Shown in pieces: positions 34,284 through 44,202 of a stretch of 64,000 nucleotides of DNA. This DNA comes from DT-111 sp965263225 (GTDB taxonomy: Bacteria; Bacteroidota; Bacteroidia; Chitinophagales; Saprospiraceae). The notes under the pieces were generated by a model. The model saw nothing but the letters and a program-made list of their open reading frames with translations. It was not told the origin of the DNA and did no database searches. Position numbers and translations under genes: made by a program. The stretch is from the NCBI GenBank assembly GCA_965263225.1, contig CBDHHG010000001.1, positions 62,001 through 126,000 of the forward strand, read 5' to 3'. Within the stretch, counting starts at the first letter, position 1; every line of letters starts with the position of its first letter.

Positions 34284-35285
34284 ATGGCGGAGCAGAATTT
34301 TGTGGATTATGTCAAGATCAATTGCCGCTCTGGTAATGGAGGAGCTGGCTCAGCCCATTTTATGCGTGATCGCAGCAATCCTAAAGGCGGGCCAGATGGT
34401 GGTGATGGTGGTAGAGGCGGGCACATTATCCTTCGGGGCAATCGAAACATTTGGACGCTCCTGACCCTGAAGTATCGCAAACACGTTAAGGCGAGCCACG
34501 GAGGAAATGGTTCGGCTAATCATAGCCATGGCGCCAATGGAGAGGATATCATTTTGGAGGTACCCTTGGGAACCGTAGCCAGAGATGCAGAGAGTCAAGA
34601 AGTCTTGTTTGAGATTACAGAGCATGAAGAGCAAAAGATTCTAGTTGCCGGAGGACGAGGCGGGCTTGGTAATTCCCATTTCAAATCCCCTACTAATCAA
34701 GCGCCTCGTTACGCTCAACCAGGAGAACCGGGTGAAGAACACTGGCGAATCTTAGAACTCAAAGTCCTAGCCGATGTTGGCCTCGTTGGCTTCCCTAATG
34801 CAGGAAAATCTACCTTCCTATCCGTAGTTACCGCCGCCAAGCCTAAGATTGCAAACTACCCCTTCACTACCTTGAAGCCGAACCTAGGAATTGTACAATA
34901 TCGAGACGGGCGCTCTTTCGTGATTGCGGATATACCCGGTATTATCGAGAATGCACATCAAGGCAAGGGCCTGGGCCATCGCTTTCTACGTCATATTGAG
35001 CGTAATGCGACCCTTCTTTTTATGGTTCCCTGTGATGCTGATGATATTCGTAAGGATTATAATATTCTACTCAATGAGCTTGCGGCTTATAATCCCGACC
35101 TCTTGGATAAACCTCGGGTACTCGCCATTACCAAGGCAGATATAATTGATGGTGAATTGCGTGAAATGTTGGAAGCAGAACTCCCCGAAGGCGTTCCCTA
35201 CCGCTTTGTTTCCTCGATTGCCCAGCAAGGAATTGACGAGCTAAAGGACTTGCTTTGGCAAACGGTCAATGAGCATACGGATTAG
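34284..35285 (+). CDS. obg: GTPase Obg
   Basis: Obg is an essential GTPase linked to ribosome assembly and stress control. From the ATG at 34284 it has 333 residues. The N-terminal Gly-rich Obg domain (1-160) holds repeated GGDGGRGG-type loops. The G domain has GFPNAGKST (G1, 169-177), DIPGI (G3, Asp216) and ITKAD (G4), ending with FVSSIA (G5). There is no long C-terminal extension. The start is set by the promoter element, and the first residues (MAEQNFVDYVKI) fit the family. Confidence 0.96.
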   Translation: MAEQNFVDYVKINCRSGNGGAGSAHFMRDRSNPKGGPDGGDGGRGGHIILRGNRNIWTLLTLKYRKHVKASHGGNGSANHSHGANGEDIILEVPLGTVARDAESQEVLFEITEHEEQKILVAGGRGGLGNSHFKSPTNQAPRYAQPGEPGEEHWRILELKVLADVGLVGFPNAGKSTFLSVVTAAKPKIANYPFTTLKPNLGIVQYRDGRSFVIADIPGIIENAHQGKGLGHRFLRHIERNATLLFMVPCDADDIRKDYNILLNELAAYNPDLLDKPRVLAITKADIIDGELREMLEAELPEGVPYRFVSSIAQQGIDELKDLLWQTVNEHTD

Positions 35286-35304
35286 AATGTTGGTCCTTGA
35301 AAAA

Positions 35305-35319
35305 CCTACCTGCGGTAGG
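35305..35319 (+). repeat. Small GC-rich hairpin after obg
   Basis: CCTACC-TGC-GGTAGG forms a 6-bp stem with a 3-base loop, 19 bases after the obg stop codon. The CCTACCTGCGGTAGG core resembles short palindromes dispersed in Bacteroidota genomes, but I see only this exact copy here. Confidence 0.4.
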
Positions 35320-35673
35320 CAGATACCGACCGAACGTGTGCCTATCTAAACAGCCAAATAGATTTCCCCCCTGGGCTTTGTGGGTGTTTCCTGCCTACAA
35401 CTCCTTGGTCGAACAACCTATCATCTAACCACCACAAATTTGAACTTCAATTAAAGTAAGGGGTAAATAGATGTAAAGCCTCAATTTTGCGTTTACATGG
35501 TAAAGCCAGGTCACTTTTAGTTTATTTAGGTTTCTATTATATCAAGCTTCTGTAGTTCGGCACTATACCGTAACTAATTGTCAGTCTCTATTAATACACA
35601 GATATTCTGGTATTCTTTGAAAATAAAGGAAACTTCCTGTTACTACTATCATCTAATCACAGACCAACACCAT

Positions 35674-37869
35674 ATGAGAAAAAAATTCCTACTTGCGCTA
35701 TCATTGTTTCTTCTCTGCGCAGTATTAACTGCTCAAAAATCTTCCCCAAGTTTCAATTTCGATTTTGAAAAAGCAGAAAGCGATAAGGGCCTGCCTGACC
35801 AATGGATGCAATGGGGGGCCTATGCACTTAGTGTAGACACAGAGACCCCTCAGTCTGGCAAAAGAGCCATACTGATTGATGCTGGAGAAGAAGGTGGTTC
35901 CTTTGGAAGCATAGCCTACAGAATTCTGCCCGAATATGCTGGAGAGAAGATCACTTTGGAGGGCTACATGAAAACTGAAAATGTATCTGAAGGCTTTGCC
36001 GGTCTCCTATTGCGCGTGGACGGAGAGGGTGGCCCATTGCATTTTGACAATATGCAAAATCAAGGTATCCAAGGTACCAATGCCTGGAAGAAATACAGCA
36101 TTAGTTTACCACTCCCCAAAGAAGCTACACAGATCTTTGTTGCTGGCATTCTAGTTGGTAAAGGGAAAGCCTGGTACGACAATTTCAAAGTGCTAATAGA
36201 TGGAAAAGATATACGAGGGTTGAAACGCGTTGAGCAGGCGGTCGCAAAAGCTACACTGGACAAAGAATTCGATGAAGGATCCAAATTTAGCTTAGGGACT
36301 GTCAGCGAAGAGCAATTAGAAAACCTCTATTGGCTAGCCAAAGTTTGGGGCTTTTTGAAATACCACCATCCTCAAATTGCTGCGGGACAGCTCAATTGGG
36401 ATTATGAGTTGTTTCGCATCCTACCGGCTATACACGAAGAAGGTTTTGACTTGGCGGTATTCAATTGGGCAAAGCAACTGGGAGAAGTGGAAAAAGCAGA
36501 ACAGGCTGAATCTGATTTGGAATTAAAGCTGCAACCTTCTACGGGATGGCTCCAACCACAGGGGCTAGTTTCTCCCGAACTAGTTCAATACCTACAAGGA
36601 GTTCAATCCGCTGCACGGGAATCAAAGAGCTACTATCTAAGCTTCACACCCAATATTGGTAATCCTCAGTTCAAGAATGAGAAAGCCTATCAAAATATAC
36701 CGTCTAGCGATGATGGATTTCGCCTGCTCTCTCTTTTCCGTTACTGGAATATGATAGAATACTTTTTCCCTTATAAACATTTAATGGATGAAGATTGGGA
36801 TGCTGTGCTCCAGTCCTCACTACCTATATTCGCGGAAGCCAAAGAGCCTCTTGCTTACAAACTCGCTACCCTGCAATTGATAGGGAAAATCCAGGATACA
36901 CATGCCAACATCTGGATGCAAGATGAAGATCTGAATCAGTTTTATGGCAATAATATCGCTCCCATCGAGGTCAATATTATCGATGGACAAGCAGTGGTGG
37001 TACGTTTCTTTAGTCAGTTTCAAAAAGGCAGTAAGATCAAGATTGGAGATATCATTACTCATGTCAATGGCCAGCCCACAGACAAGCTCATCGAAGAGAA
37101 AATCGCCTACTGCCCTGCTTCGAATCGGCCTACCCAACTCCGAGATGTCGCACGTCGCCTGTTGAGAACCAATGATGAAAAGATCGAATTGGGTATTAGC
37201 AGTGTCAAAACAGATTTCAAAGAAAGTATCACTTGTGTCCCAAGCACAGAGGTGAATTTCTGGCGAAAAGACATACCCTCACACAAAGAACTGGAAGGTG
37301 ATATTGGCTACATCTACCCTGCCTCTCTCGAAAAGGGAGAGATTAATAATATCATGAAAAAATTCATGGATAAGAAAGGAATTGTCGTAGATCTCCGCTG
37401 CTATCCCTCCGACTTCATCGTTTTCAGCCTTGGAGGCCAGCTCATGCCTCAACCTACTGAATTTGTGAAATTCACTTTCGGAAATTTACAGCAGCCTGGT
37501 CAATTCACTTTCGGATCTACCCTAAAAGTGGGGGGAGAAAACCCTGGTTACTTCAAAGGTAAGGTTGCCATTCTGATCAATGAAACTACCCAAAGCCAGG
37601 CAGAATATACTACTATGGCACTACGCGTTGCTCCTAAGACACAAGTAATCGGTAGTACTACGGCTGCTGCCGATGGTAATGTTTCTCAGATCATCTTACC
37701 CGGCGGGATTCGTACCATGATTTCCGGTATAGGTGTTTACTACCCCGATGGAACGGAAACGCAAAGGGTAGGCATTAAACCCGATGTCGAACTACGACCT
37801 ACAATCAAGGGGATAAGAGAAGGCAAGGATGAACTACTAGAAAGGGCACAGGTCTGGATTCAGGAGTAA
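35674..37869 (+). CDS. S41 family peptidase with N-terminal binding domain
   Basis: A 731-residue exported protease. The ATG at 35674 gives a perfect signal peptide (MRKKFLLALSLFLLCAVLTAQ), unlike the upstream TTG at 35578. Residues of about 25-190 resemble a carbohydrate-binding-type jelly roll (FNFDFEKAESDKGLPDQWMQWG). A PDZ-like segment (about 435-490, KIGDIITHVNG) precedes the S41 core. The likely catalytic serine is Ser641 in TTQSQAEYT. The usual downstream lysine of CtpA is not obvious, so it may be of the tricorn-like S41B type. It is convergent with the GH3 gene. Confidence 0.85.
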   Translation: MRKKFLLALSLFLLCAVLTAQKSSPSFNFDFEKAESDKGLPDQWMQWGAYALSVDTETPQSGKRAILIDAGEEGGSFGSIAYRILPEYAGEKITLEGYMKTENVSEGFAGLLLRVDGEGGPLHFDNMQNQGIQGTNAWKKYSISLPLPKEATQIFVAGILVGKGKAWYDNFKVLIDGKDIRGLKRVEQAVAKATLDKEFDEGSKFSLGTVSEEQLENLYWLAKVWGFLKYHHPQIAAGQLNWDYELFRILPAIHEEGFDLAVFNWAKQLGEVEKAEQAESDLELKLQPSTGWLQPQGLVSPELVQYLQGVQSAARESKSYYLSFTPNIGNPQFKNEKAYQNIPSSDDGFRLLSLFRYWNMIEYFFPYKHLMDEDWDAVLQSSLPIFAEAKEPLAYKLATLQLIGKIQDTHANIWMQDEDLNQFYGNNIAPIEVNIIDGQAVVVRFFSQFQKGSKIKIGDIITHVNGQPTDKLIEEKIAYCPASNRPTQLRDVARRLLRTNDEKIELGISSVKTDFKESITCVPSTEVNFWRKDIPSHKELEGDIGYIYPASLEKGEINNIMKKFMDKKGIVVDLRCYPSDFIVFSLGGQLMPQPTEFVKFTFGNLQQPGQFTFGSTLKVGGENPGYFKGKVAILINETTQSQAEYTTMALRVAPKTQVIGSTTAAADGNVSQIILPGGIRTMISGIGVYYPDGTETQRVGIKPDVELRPTIKGIREGKDELLERAQVWIQE

Positions 37870-37885
37870 TAACTTTGGACAGACA

Positions 37886-37930
37886 AGAAGCTCGATAGTT
37901 CATTGGTATAAAAAGAGTGATCGAGCTTCT
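37886..37930. terminator. Bidirectional terminator between S41 and GH3 genes
   Basis: AGAAGCTCGAT (37886-37896) is perfectly complementary to ATCGAGCTTCT (37920-37930) with a 23-base loop. It lies between convergent genes, with CCTTTGTT on one side. Confidence 0.65.
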
Positions 37931-37936
37931 CCTTTG

Positions 37937-40186
37937 TTATTCTGTAATCAATTCAAATTGAACCTCCTGCACATCTCGGGAATTCGTACCCACAAAGACC
38001 TTAAATAAGCCTGGCTCTGCTTCCCACTGCCTACTCGCCCCATAAAATGCCAGGTCTTCTTTCACAATCCTAAAGGCCACCGTTTCTTTTGCCCCAGGAG
38101 CTAATCTAATCTTGCGGAAGCCTTTCAGCTCTTTCACGGGTCTAGGCATACTACCACTCATGTCTTGAAGATACAATTGCACAACTTCTTCCCCTTCTCG
38201 TTCTCCGGTATTGCTTACCGTTACAGAAAGCTGAAGTGTATCTCCCATCGGCATTTGCGTGCTACTAAGCGAAGGAGAATCATAAGTAAATTGGGTGTAG
38301 CTCAAACCGAACCCAAAGGGGAATTTGGCTGCTCCATTCATTCCTTCGCCTTCTAAATGATTATAGTAAATCGGACACTGGCTTACCTCTTCTGGGAAAG
38401 TGATAGGTAGCTTCCCCGAAGGATTGTAGTCTCCCCAGAGCACATCTGCAATTGCCATACCTGACATATGCCCTAGCTGCCATGTCTCCAGAATAGCAGG
38501 AATATTATCAGCGGCCCAGTTGAAAGTCAGCGGCCTGCCATTCATTAGTACCAACACCACATTTTTGTTCACCTTAAAAATTTCTTGAAGCAGTTCCTCT
38601 TGTAATCCTGGCAAAGCGATATCCTCCTGTCTGGTCTTTGCTCCCGTTTGCCAACAATCTTCGCCCAGGGCCACGATGACCACATCCGCGCCTTGTGCTG
38701 CCGCCACTGCTTCCGGGAAGCCAGATCGGTCAGATTCATTGAAGGTAAGCTCCCTATTGGGGCCCCGTTTTCCTGTGGTTAATCGACACCCTTGCGCATA
38801 CAATAGTCGAGTGTCGGCATCTACCGTTTCTCTTAAGCCTACCCATAAGGAAACCGCAGAATTGGTCCTAGCTCTTGCTCGCAAACTTCCCAGCGGATTG
38901 TCCCGATCTTTAGCCATTGGACCAATCACAGCTATGGTCTTCCCTTCTCTTGCTAACGGCAGCAAACTTCCTTCATTCTTCAAAAGCACAATAGACTTTC
39001 TAGCTGTTTCCTGTGCTGCTGCTATATGATCTCGGTGCATTAAATCTTGCTTTTCGGCTGCCGGATTACAATAGCGATATGGATCTTCAAAAAGCCCTAA
39101 TTGAAATTTAAGTCTCAAGACCCTCCTGACCGCCTGATCCACTTTCTTCTCAGACAAGGTCCCTTCACGAACCAAGGCAGCTACCTCATTAATGAACCCC
39201 GTCCCCATATCTACATCATAGGTAGCGTCAACTGCCAATTCCACAGCTTGTCGGCGATCAGTGGCAACTCCTTCACGTACCCAGTCCGAATGCAGATCTG
39301 GCCCTGAAAAAGCTACCCCATTAAAACCCCATCGATATCTGAGTACTTTCCCTTGCTCCCGTATGTTCTCCCGTGCATTTTCCTCACCTACTGGCAGGGG
39401 ATGCAACATTACAGCCGAAGCTCCAGCCACTACCGCCGCTTGTAAAGGGGGCCATACGGTATTTTCCAGTAGCTGTTCCCCCTTGATGAGTGTCTGGTTA
39501 TTTTGGCCAAGTGGTGCATAATTTAAAGCGGGCCAATGTTTGATACCGGCAGCAATTGTATTTTTTGCTTTCAAGTCGTGTTCTTGTACTCCCCTGATCA
39601 TGGCAGCAACAATCAATCTAGCCAGATAAGGATCTTCCCCTGGACTTTCCACTACTAACCCTTCTCTCGCATCCCTACAGATATCCACTGAAGAACCCAA
39701 GGCCCAATGTACACCAGCAGAAGCTGCTTCAATCGCTGCAATCCTGGCAGAAAGTTCGATGGCCTCCATGTCCCAACTGGCTGCTGCTGCTAAGGGTAAT
39801 GGAAACATGGTTTTGTAACCGTGAACAAGCTCATAACCAAAAAGAAGCGGAATCCCCAGGCGACTTTCGTTTACCGCTATTTCTTGCACGCTTCTCGTCA
39901 CATTCGCACCACTGACATTCAAGAGTGTTCCTACGGCCCCACTCTTAATGGCATCTAGTATCATTTGCGTTTCTCTTCCAGGATTGGGGTTGGCAAAGTC
40001 CCTATTCCCCTGATATTGGTTCATCTGCCCAACCTTCTCTTCTAAGGTCATCAGCCGCAATAGAGAATCAATACTTTTTTCCACAACGGGATCTAATTGG
40101 AAATCCCGATTAGAAGAACCATTCGGCTGGCAGGCATACAGCAACCCCAACATAAGAAGAGAACCAAACAGGTTTTTAAACATCAC
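37937..40186 (-). CDS. GH3 family protein with altered active site
   Basis: A 749-residue lipoprotein (LLYAC19) of the BglX-like glycoside hydrolase 3 family: the (alpha/beta)8 domain, the sandwich domain (for example VIVALGEDCW) and the C-terminal fibronectin-like domain (about 650-740) are all present. In typical members the nucleophile is the Asp of a VSDxG/W motif, and DPRWGR and GRDYN bind the sugar. Here these read SGPDLHSDW (Ser294-Trp302), DAREGL and GQNNQTL. The position aligned to the nucleophile is Gly295. Catalysis may be lost or moved to Asp297 or Asp301. The expected role otherwise would be beta-glucosidase or beta-xylosidase in the periplasm. Confidence 0.85.
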   Translation of the reverse strand: MMFKNLFGSLLMLGLLYACQPNGSSNRDFQLDPVVEKSIDSLLRLMTLEEKVGQMNQYQGNRDFANPNPGRETQMILDAIKSGAVGTLLNVSGANVTRSVQEIAVNESRLGIPLLFGYELVHGYKTMFPLPLAAAASWDMEAIELSARIAAIEAASAGVHWALGSSVDICRDAREGLVVESPGEDPYLARLIVAAMIRGVQEHDLKAKNTIAAGIKHWPALNYAPLGQNNQTLIKGEQLLENTVWPPLQAAVVAGASAVMLHPLPVGEENARENIREQGKVLRYRWGFNGVAFSGPDLHSDWVREGVATDRRQAVELAVDATYDVDMGTGFINEVAALVREGTLSEKKVDQAVRRVLRLKFQLGLFEDPYRYCNPAAEKQDLMHRDHIAAAQETARKSIVLLKNEGSLLPLAREGKTIAVIGPMAKDRDNPLGSLRARARTNSAVSLWVGLRETVDADTRLLYAQGCRLTTGKRGPNRELTFNESDRSGFPEAVAAAQGADVVIVALGEDCWQTGAKTRQEDIALPGLQEELLQEIFKVNKNVVLVLMNGRPLTFNWAADNIPAILETWQLGHMSGMAIADVLWGDYNPSGKLPITFPEEVSQCPIYYNHLEGEGMNGAAKFPFGFGLSYTQFTYDSPSLSSTQMPMGDTLQLSVTVSNTGEREGEEVVQLYLQDMSGSMPRPVKELKGFRKIRLAPGAKETVAFRIVKEDLAFYGASRQWEAEPGLFKVFVGTNSRDVQEVQFELITE

Positions 40187-40251
40187 GATATCATTTGTAG
40201 CTGAAGAGGCAAAACCCTATGATCAAAAAATAGATCCGACCTATATCAAGG

Positions 40252-40259
40252 CAAACTTA
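40252..40259 (-). promoter_or_regulatory. -7 promoter element for the GH3 gene
   Basis: Minus strand TAAGTTTG matches TAnnTTTG, 65 bases before the GH3 start codon. Confidence 0.5.
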
Positions 40260-40345
40260 TAGGGGGCTCCTTTTCAGCTGCACGCTTTTATTGAAGCAGC
40301 AATGTATAATAAAAAAGGGCAAAGGAATAATGGCTCCTTTACCCT

Positions 40346-40361
40346 AGACAAAATTTTGTCT
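40346..40361. promoter_or_regulatory. 16-base perfect palindrome, possible operator
   Basis: AGACAAAATTTTGTCT is self-complementary over all 16 bases, about 85 bases upstream of the GH3 -7 element. The lack of a loop argues for a dimeric protein-binding site rather than a terminator. Confidence 0.4.
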
Positions 40362-40532
40362 TTGTTTTGCAAGCCTGGAATTGACTTGCATCCTTCAGAA
40401 TATCAGTGGTGATGAAATCAATTGATTTCAGTTGTAATGTACTAAAAGACTAGGAAATGCGGAAGTTATACTCTGGAATTCTACAGGATCAGGGCAAAAG
40501 AGAATCATCTCAGGTTATATGAAAGCCAGGCC

Positions 40533-43202
40533 TTACCAACGTAATTCTAGAAACAAATTAGGCGTAAACCCTAAAAGACTGCGATCGTAAGCAACGAGTA
40601 TAGGGCGAGAATGATCTTCATTTTCTGGATGGAGGAAATAAGTCCGGCTATAGAAGTTAAGGCGATCCAGGACATTGAATATAGACCAGCCAATCTTACC
40701 TCGCAATTTTCTCTGATCGGTAAAATTGTATGCTCCACTGAAATCAATTCGCTGGTAGTCCCGCAATCGATTGGCATTCACCTCGCCGTATTCAATCTGG
40801 GCCTTAAACCCGTCTTCGGCCTCCTCATCAGGAACGAATCGACCGCTTTGGGCTTGTGTGAAGGGCAATCCGCTACCATAGTGCCATGCCAGTGCAAAAT
40901 CCCAATTTCCAAATTTCAGTTGATGAGTCCATTTTAGATTATGTAGACGATCATAAATACTTGGAAAGGCCTCATTTCTATTAATCCGATCAAACTGGTA
41001 TCGGGTACGTCCCAAGGTATACGCTAGCCAACTATCATACTTATACCAACTCCTCTTGAGTAGTAGATCCATACCCAATACCCGCGCTTCTCCTCCACTA
41101 TACGGGTTTTGCCAGTCCGCATCAAAATCTAGGCTCATCGACACCAAGCCCGTGATCCACTTCTTGTAGAAATCGATATCTAGCAACCATCCCTTGCTTC
41201 TCCACCGCGCTCCTAGTGTAAACTGAGCAGAAGTAACCGCGGGAATACTTTTCGAACTATCTGCCATCATCCAAAATCGCTCCCCGATCCCTAGATTGTT
41301 ATTCAGGAAAACTTGATTAACCACCTGGATGTAGCGCCCAATGCTAGTCTTAATTTCTACCTCAGGGTGCACATAGTAAGACAAACTTAAACGGGGTTCC
41401 CAATTACCGGTGTAGCCCCCATCAAAGGTTCCGTATCTTAGCCCCCAATCCATATGTAATTGCTCTGGAATCGTATAGTCATAATCTATATAGAAGGTTT
41501 GTGTAATGCCCTTAAAGGAGATTCGTTCTTGCCGAGATTCAGCATTGACGGGAGAGGCCATGCTGATATTCAAGTCCACTTCATTAAGAACACCCTGATA
41601 GCCAAAATTCAACCTTTGATGCTGATCAATATTGTACGTATTGTTCCATTCTATCCGTTGCTCACTGATATTATTACTCTGAATGACTTGTACCTTAACT
41701 TGCTCAGGGTTTAATTTAGTTCGGGTAGAAAAAGCGGTGGAAAACTCTGTAAAGACAACTCGAAAATCTGATTTCCAACGCTCACTCCAACTTTGCTTCC
41801 ACTGCGCGCTGAGTCCCCAATTCAAGAGGTCAACTTCATACAATGTATTGAAATAGAAGTTGGGGCGATCAAACAAAATGCCATAATCCAGGGCATCTTC
41901 CCCCTGATAAAAACTGACCTGGCCTTCTCCTCCATTTTCATTTCGGGTGACCCACTTAAAGTTAAAGTCGGAAAAATAGAACTTCGGAGAAAGCTGAAGA
42001 TCAGTCAGTTGTTTTTGAGCCGGTTCAAACTCCTCCTTGATGCTACCTCTACCTGCTACTTGATTGAATAGATTATGGTAAATTTTGCTTTCGAAGAGAT
42101 CAGAAATGGACCGCCTACCCGCCACCATCAAGGCAGAGCGTCCCTTTTGTAGTGGAATCTTTACGTAAGCATTGCTACTAATCAAATTCACTCCAACCCC
42201 AACCTCCAGCGTATCCAACAATAGCGGAGATGTGGTGATATCTAAGACCCCCGAAACTCTCCCCCCATATTCCGCACTGAAATCTCCACGATACACTGCC
42301 ATTTCATCCACTATAGTCGAGTTAAAAGCAGAAAACATACCAAAGAAATGGCCAGTGTGATACACTGGAATGCCATCCCAAAGAATGAGATTTTGATCGG
42401 GGGTACCTCCTCGAATATTAAGATTGCTAGCGGATTCATCTGTCGTACTAATACCTGGTAGAAGCTGAGCCATCCGCAAGGCATCCTGCTCACCCCAGCC
42501 TGGGATCACGCCCATCTGATCCGCATCCACCTGTAGGCCATCTCCTCTCCCGGCCCCAGACAGGAAGGTAATGGCTTTATCCTGGATCAATATCTGATCA
42601 AACGCAAACTCTTGCTGAGTAAGGTGTATGAGGGGGCACTCCTTGCGCAAGAAGCTGCCTACGGCTTGGACCTTCGATTTGTATCCTACGTAACTAAACA
42701 CCAAACTATCACTGGATGTAAAGGGTCCTTTAATGGCGAACTGGCCTAACACATTACTGTAAGCTCCTTTTTGTGTTCCCTGCAACCATACGTTAGCAGA
42801 AATGAGTGGCTGATCTGTAAGACTATCCCTTAGCCCTCCACAAGCGACGGCAACAACCTCCTCTGCAGCTGGAAGTAAACTCATTTCTCGCGCATTGGCT
42901 CGCCGAATAAGTACATGCTTACCACCAACTATTTCAAAAAATAGAGAATGAGGTAAAAGTAGCCGCGATAATGCTTCCTGTAAACGCAGATTCTTGGCTT
43001 TTGCCGCTTTTACCAATTTAGTTTGTAGTAATTCTTGGTCAAAAGCGAAGGTGAGATCATAGGACTCTTCTAGAAAGTCCAGTGCTTGCATTAAAGGTAT
43101 ATTCTCAAAATCGAATGCAATCTTTGGGGCCTCTTGAGCCGACAATGACGCGGCCCAGAGTCCTAGTAGGAAGCAAATAACATGACGTGCATACACCATC
43201 AT
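40533..43202 (-). CDS. TonB-dependent receptor with STN signalling domain
   Basis: An 889-residue outer-membrane receptor. After a signal peptide (about 1-22), residues 25-105 are an STN domain (IAFDFENIPLMQALDFLEES), the part that contacts FecR proteins. A carboxypeptidase-regulatory-like domain (about 120-205) and a plug with GISTTDESASNLNIRGGTPDQN (about 245-270) come next, then the barrel. Its start overlaps the end of the FecR gene by 4 bases, so sigma, FecR and receptor form one operon. Substrate import and signalling to the adjacent ECF sigma factor are expected. No SusD-type lipoprotein accompanies it. Confidence 0.93.
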   Translation of the reverse strand: MMVYARHVICFLLGLWAASLSAQEAPKIAFDFENIPLMQALDFLEESYDLTFAFDQELLQTKLVKAAKAKNLRLQEALSRLLLPHSLFFEIVGGKHVLIRRANAREMSLLPAAEEVVAVACGGLRDSLTDQPLISANVWLQGTQKGAYSNVLGQFAIKGPFTSSDSLVFSYVGYKSKVQAVGSFLRKECPLIHLTQQEFAFDQILIQDKAITFLSGAGRGDGLQVDADQMGVIPGWGEQDALRMAQLLPGISTTDESASNLNIRGGTPDQNLILWDGIPVYHTGHFFGMFSAFNSTIVDEMAVYRGDFSAEYGGRVSGVLDITTSPLLLDTLEVGVGVNLISSNAYVKIPLQKGRSALMVAGRRSISDLFESKIYHNLFNQVAGRGSIKEEFEPAQKQLTDLQLSPKFYFSDFNFKWVTRNENGGEGQVSFYQGEDALDYGILFDRPNFYFNTLYEVDLLNWGLSAQWKQSWSERWKSDFRVVFTEFSTAFSTRTKLNPEQVKVQVIQSNNISEQRIEWNNTYNIDQHQRLNFGYQGVLNEVDLNISMASPVNAESRQERISFKGITQTFYIDYDYTIPEQLHMDWGLRYGTFDGGYTGNWEPRLSLSYYVHPEVEIKTSIGRYIQVVNQVFLNNNLGIGERFWMMADSSKSIPAVTSAQFTLGARWRSKGWLLDIDFYKKWITGLVSMSLDFDADWQNPYSGGEARVLGMDLLLKRSWYKYDSWLAYTLGRTRYQFDRINRNEAFPSIYDRLHNLKWTHQLKFGNWDFALAWHYGSGLPFTQAQSGRFVPDEEAEDGFKAQIEYGEVNANRLRDYQRIDFSGAYNFTDQRKLRGKIGWSIFNVLDRLNFYSRTYFLHPENEDHSRPILVAYDRSLLGFTPNLFLELRW

Positions 43203-44128
43203 TTCGCGAATATCCTTACGCTGGTTTTATCACTACTAAGCGCAAACTGCAATTCCATTGGATCACAGATGAATTTCAAGGCTTGTTCCAGATCGTCATT
43301 GGGAAAGCCTCCCTGGTATACTCGGTAACTTTCGTTTTCCCAGTCCACATCTAGTTGGTATTGCCGCTCCAATTCCTCGAATACCCGGGCCAGGGGCAAA
43401 CCTTCGCAATCCGTCCATCCGCGGAACCAACTGGGCGTTGGCGTTAATTGTAGATTAGTCATAGATAAACTTCCATCTTCCAACAAAATCGTCTTCTGAC
43501 CTGCCTCAATGCCTATGGGCTCCTGGCTCCCTACAACCGAAACCTTACCACTGTAACAGGTCACCTCCAACTGATCTCCTCTGGCCCAAACATTAAAACT
43601 CGTACCCAATACACTTACTTGTCCGGACGGTGTCACTACCGTAAATAAACTGCCTTTTTCCACCTGAAAAAAAGCCTCTCCACTCAGTTCGACTTCTCGC
43701 TGTTCGTTCCACCTTGTTTCGTCAAAGTCCAGAGTACCTACGGCATTAAGTTGATAGGTGGACCCATCAGGTAAACGCCCTTCCAATTGTTCCCCTACTT
43801 TTGTAGCGACCAAGGCCGGTTCAGGCTGTATCCACCAATATCCAATGGTGGCCAGAGCTACTAAAGCCGCGGCGGCGGACCACCAGAAACTTCGCATAAA
43901 ACGCCTTTTACCTTTCTGTGACTTTCCTTGCTCCTGCCTAGCAGCTAGCAGTTCTTCCCAGGCAGCGCCCTCCGAAAAAGAAGGTAAATCTATTTGCGAA
44001 GCATGCTCTGCGATTTTACGAAGGTCGGCAAAATCAGGTCTGTTCTTCAATTCGGCCTCTTCCTCTTGGCTCAGTTCGCCATTCAGCCAGCGGCTTAGCA
44101 AGGTCTCATCTGGGAATGGTTTTGGCAT
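43199..44128 (-). CDS. FecR-type anti-sigma factor
   Basis: A 309-residue inner-membrane regulator. The N-terminal cytoplasmic part (LLSRWLNGELSQEEEAELK) would bind the sigma factor, and the membrane helix is SAAAALVALATIGYWW (about 85-100). The periplasmic FecR domain has LPDGSTYQLNAVGTLDFD, VELSGEAFFQV and VLGTSFNVWA, and a C-terminal domain (LARVFEELERQYQLDVDWE) resembles an STN-like partner surface. It is placed between the ECF sigma gene (74 bases upstream) and the TonB receptor gene (4-base overlap). It relays the receptor's loading state to the sigma factor. Confidence 0.95.
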   Translation of the reverse strand: MPKPFPDETLLSRWLNGELSQEEEAELKNRPDFADLRKIAEHASQIDLPSFSEGAAWEELLAARQEQGKSQKGKRRFMRSFWWSAAAALVALATIGYWWIQPEPALVATKVGEQLEGRLPDGSTYQLNAVGTLDFDETRWNEQREVELSGEAFFQVEKGSLFTVVTPSGQVSVLGTSFNVWARGDQLEVTCYSGKVSVVGSQEPIGIEAGQKTILLEDGSLSMTNLQLTPTPSWFRGWTDCEGLPLARVFEELERQYQLDVDWENESYRVYQGGFPNDDLEQALKFICDPMELQFALSSDKTSVRIFAK

Positions 44129-44202
44129 GATTTATAATTAAAGTACGCTTTAAATGTCTTCTTGGAGGTAGTAACGATTCTAGAGCCTCTTTCCCTACCG
44201 AG

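Larger units (their letters stand above)
40187..40532. other. Intergenic region before the GH3 gene
   Basis: 346 bases between the TonB receptor gene and the GH3 gene, both on the minus strand. It holds a GH3 promoter element (40252-40259), a hairpin GGGCAAAGGA/TCCTTTACCC with one mismatch (about 40318-40344), and a perfect 16-base palindrome (40346-40361). Confidence 0.5.
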
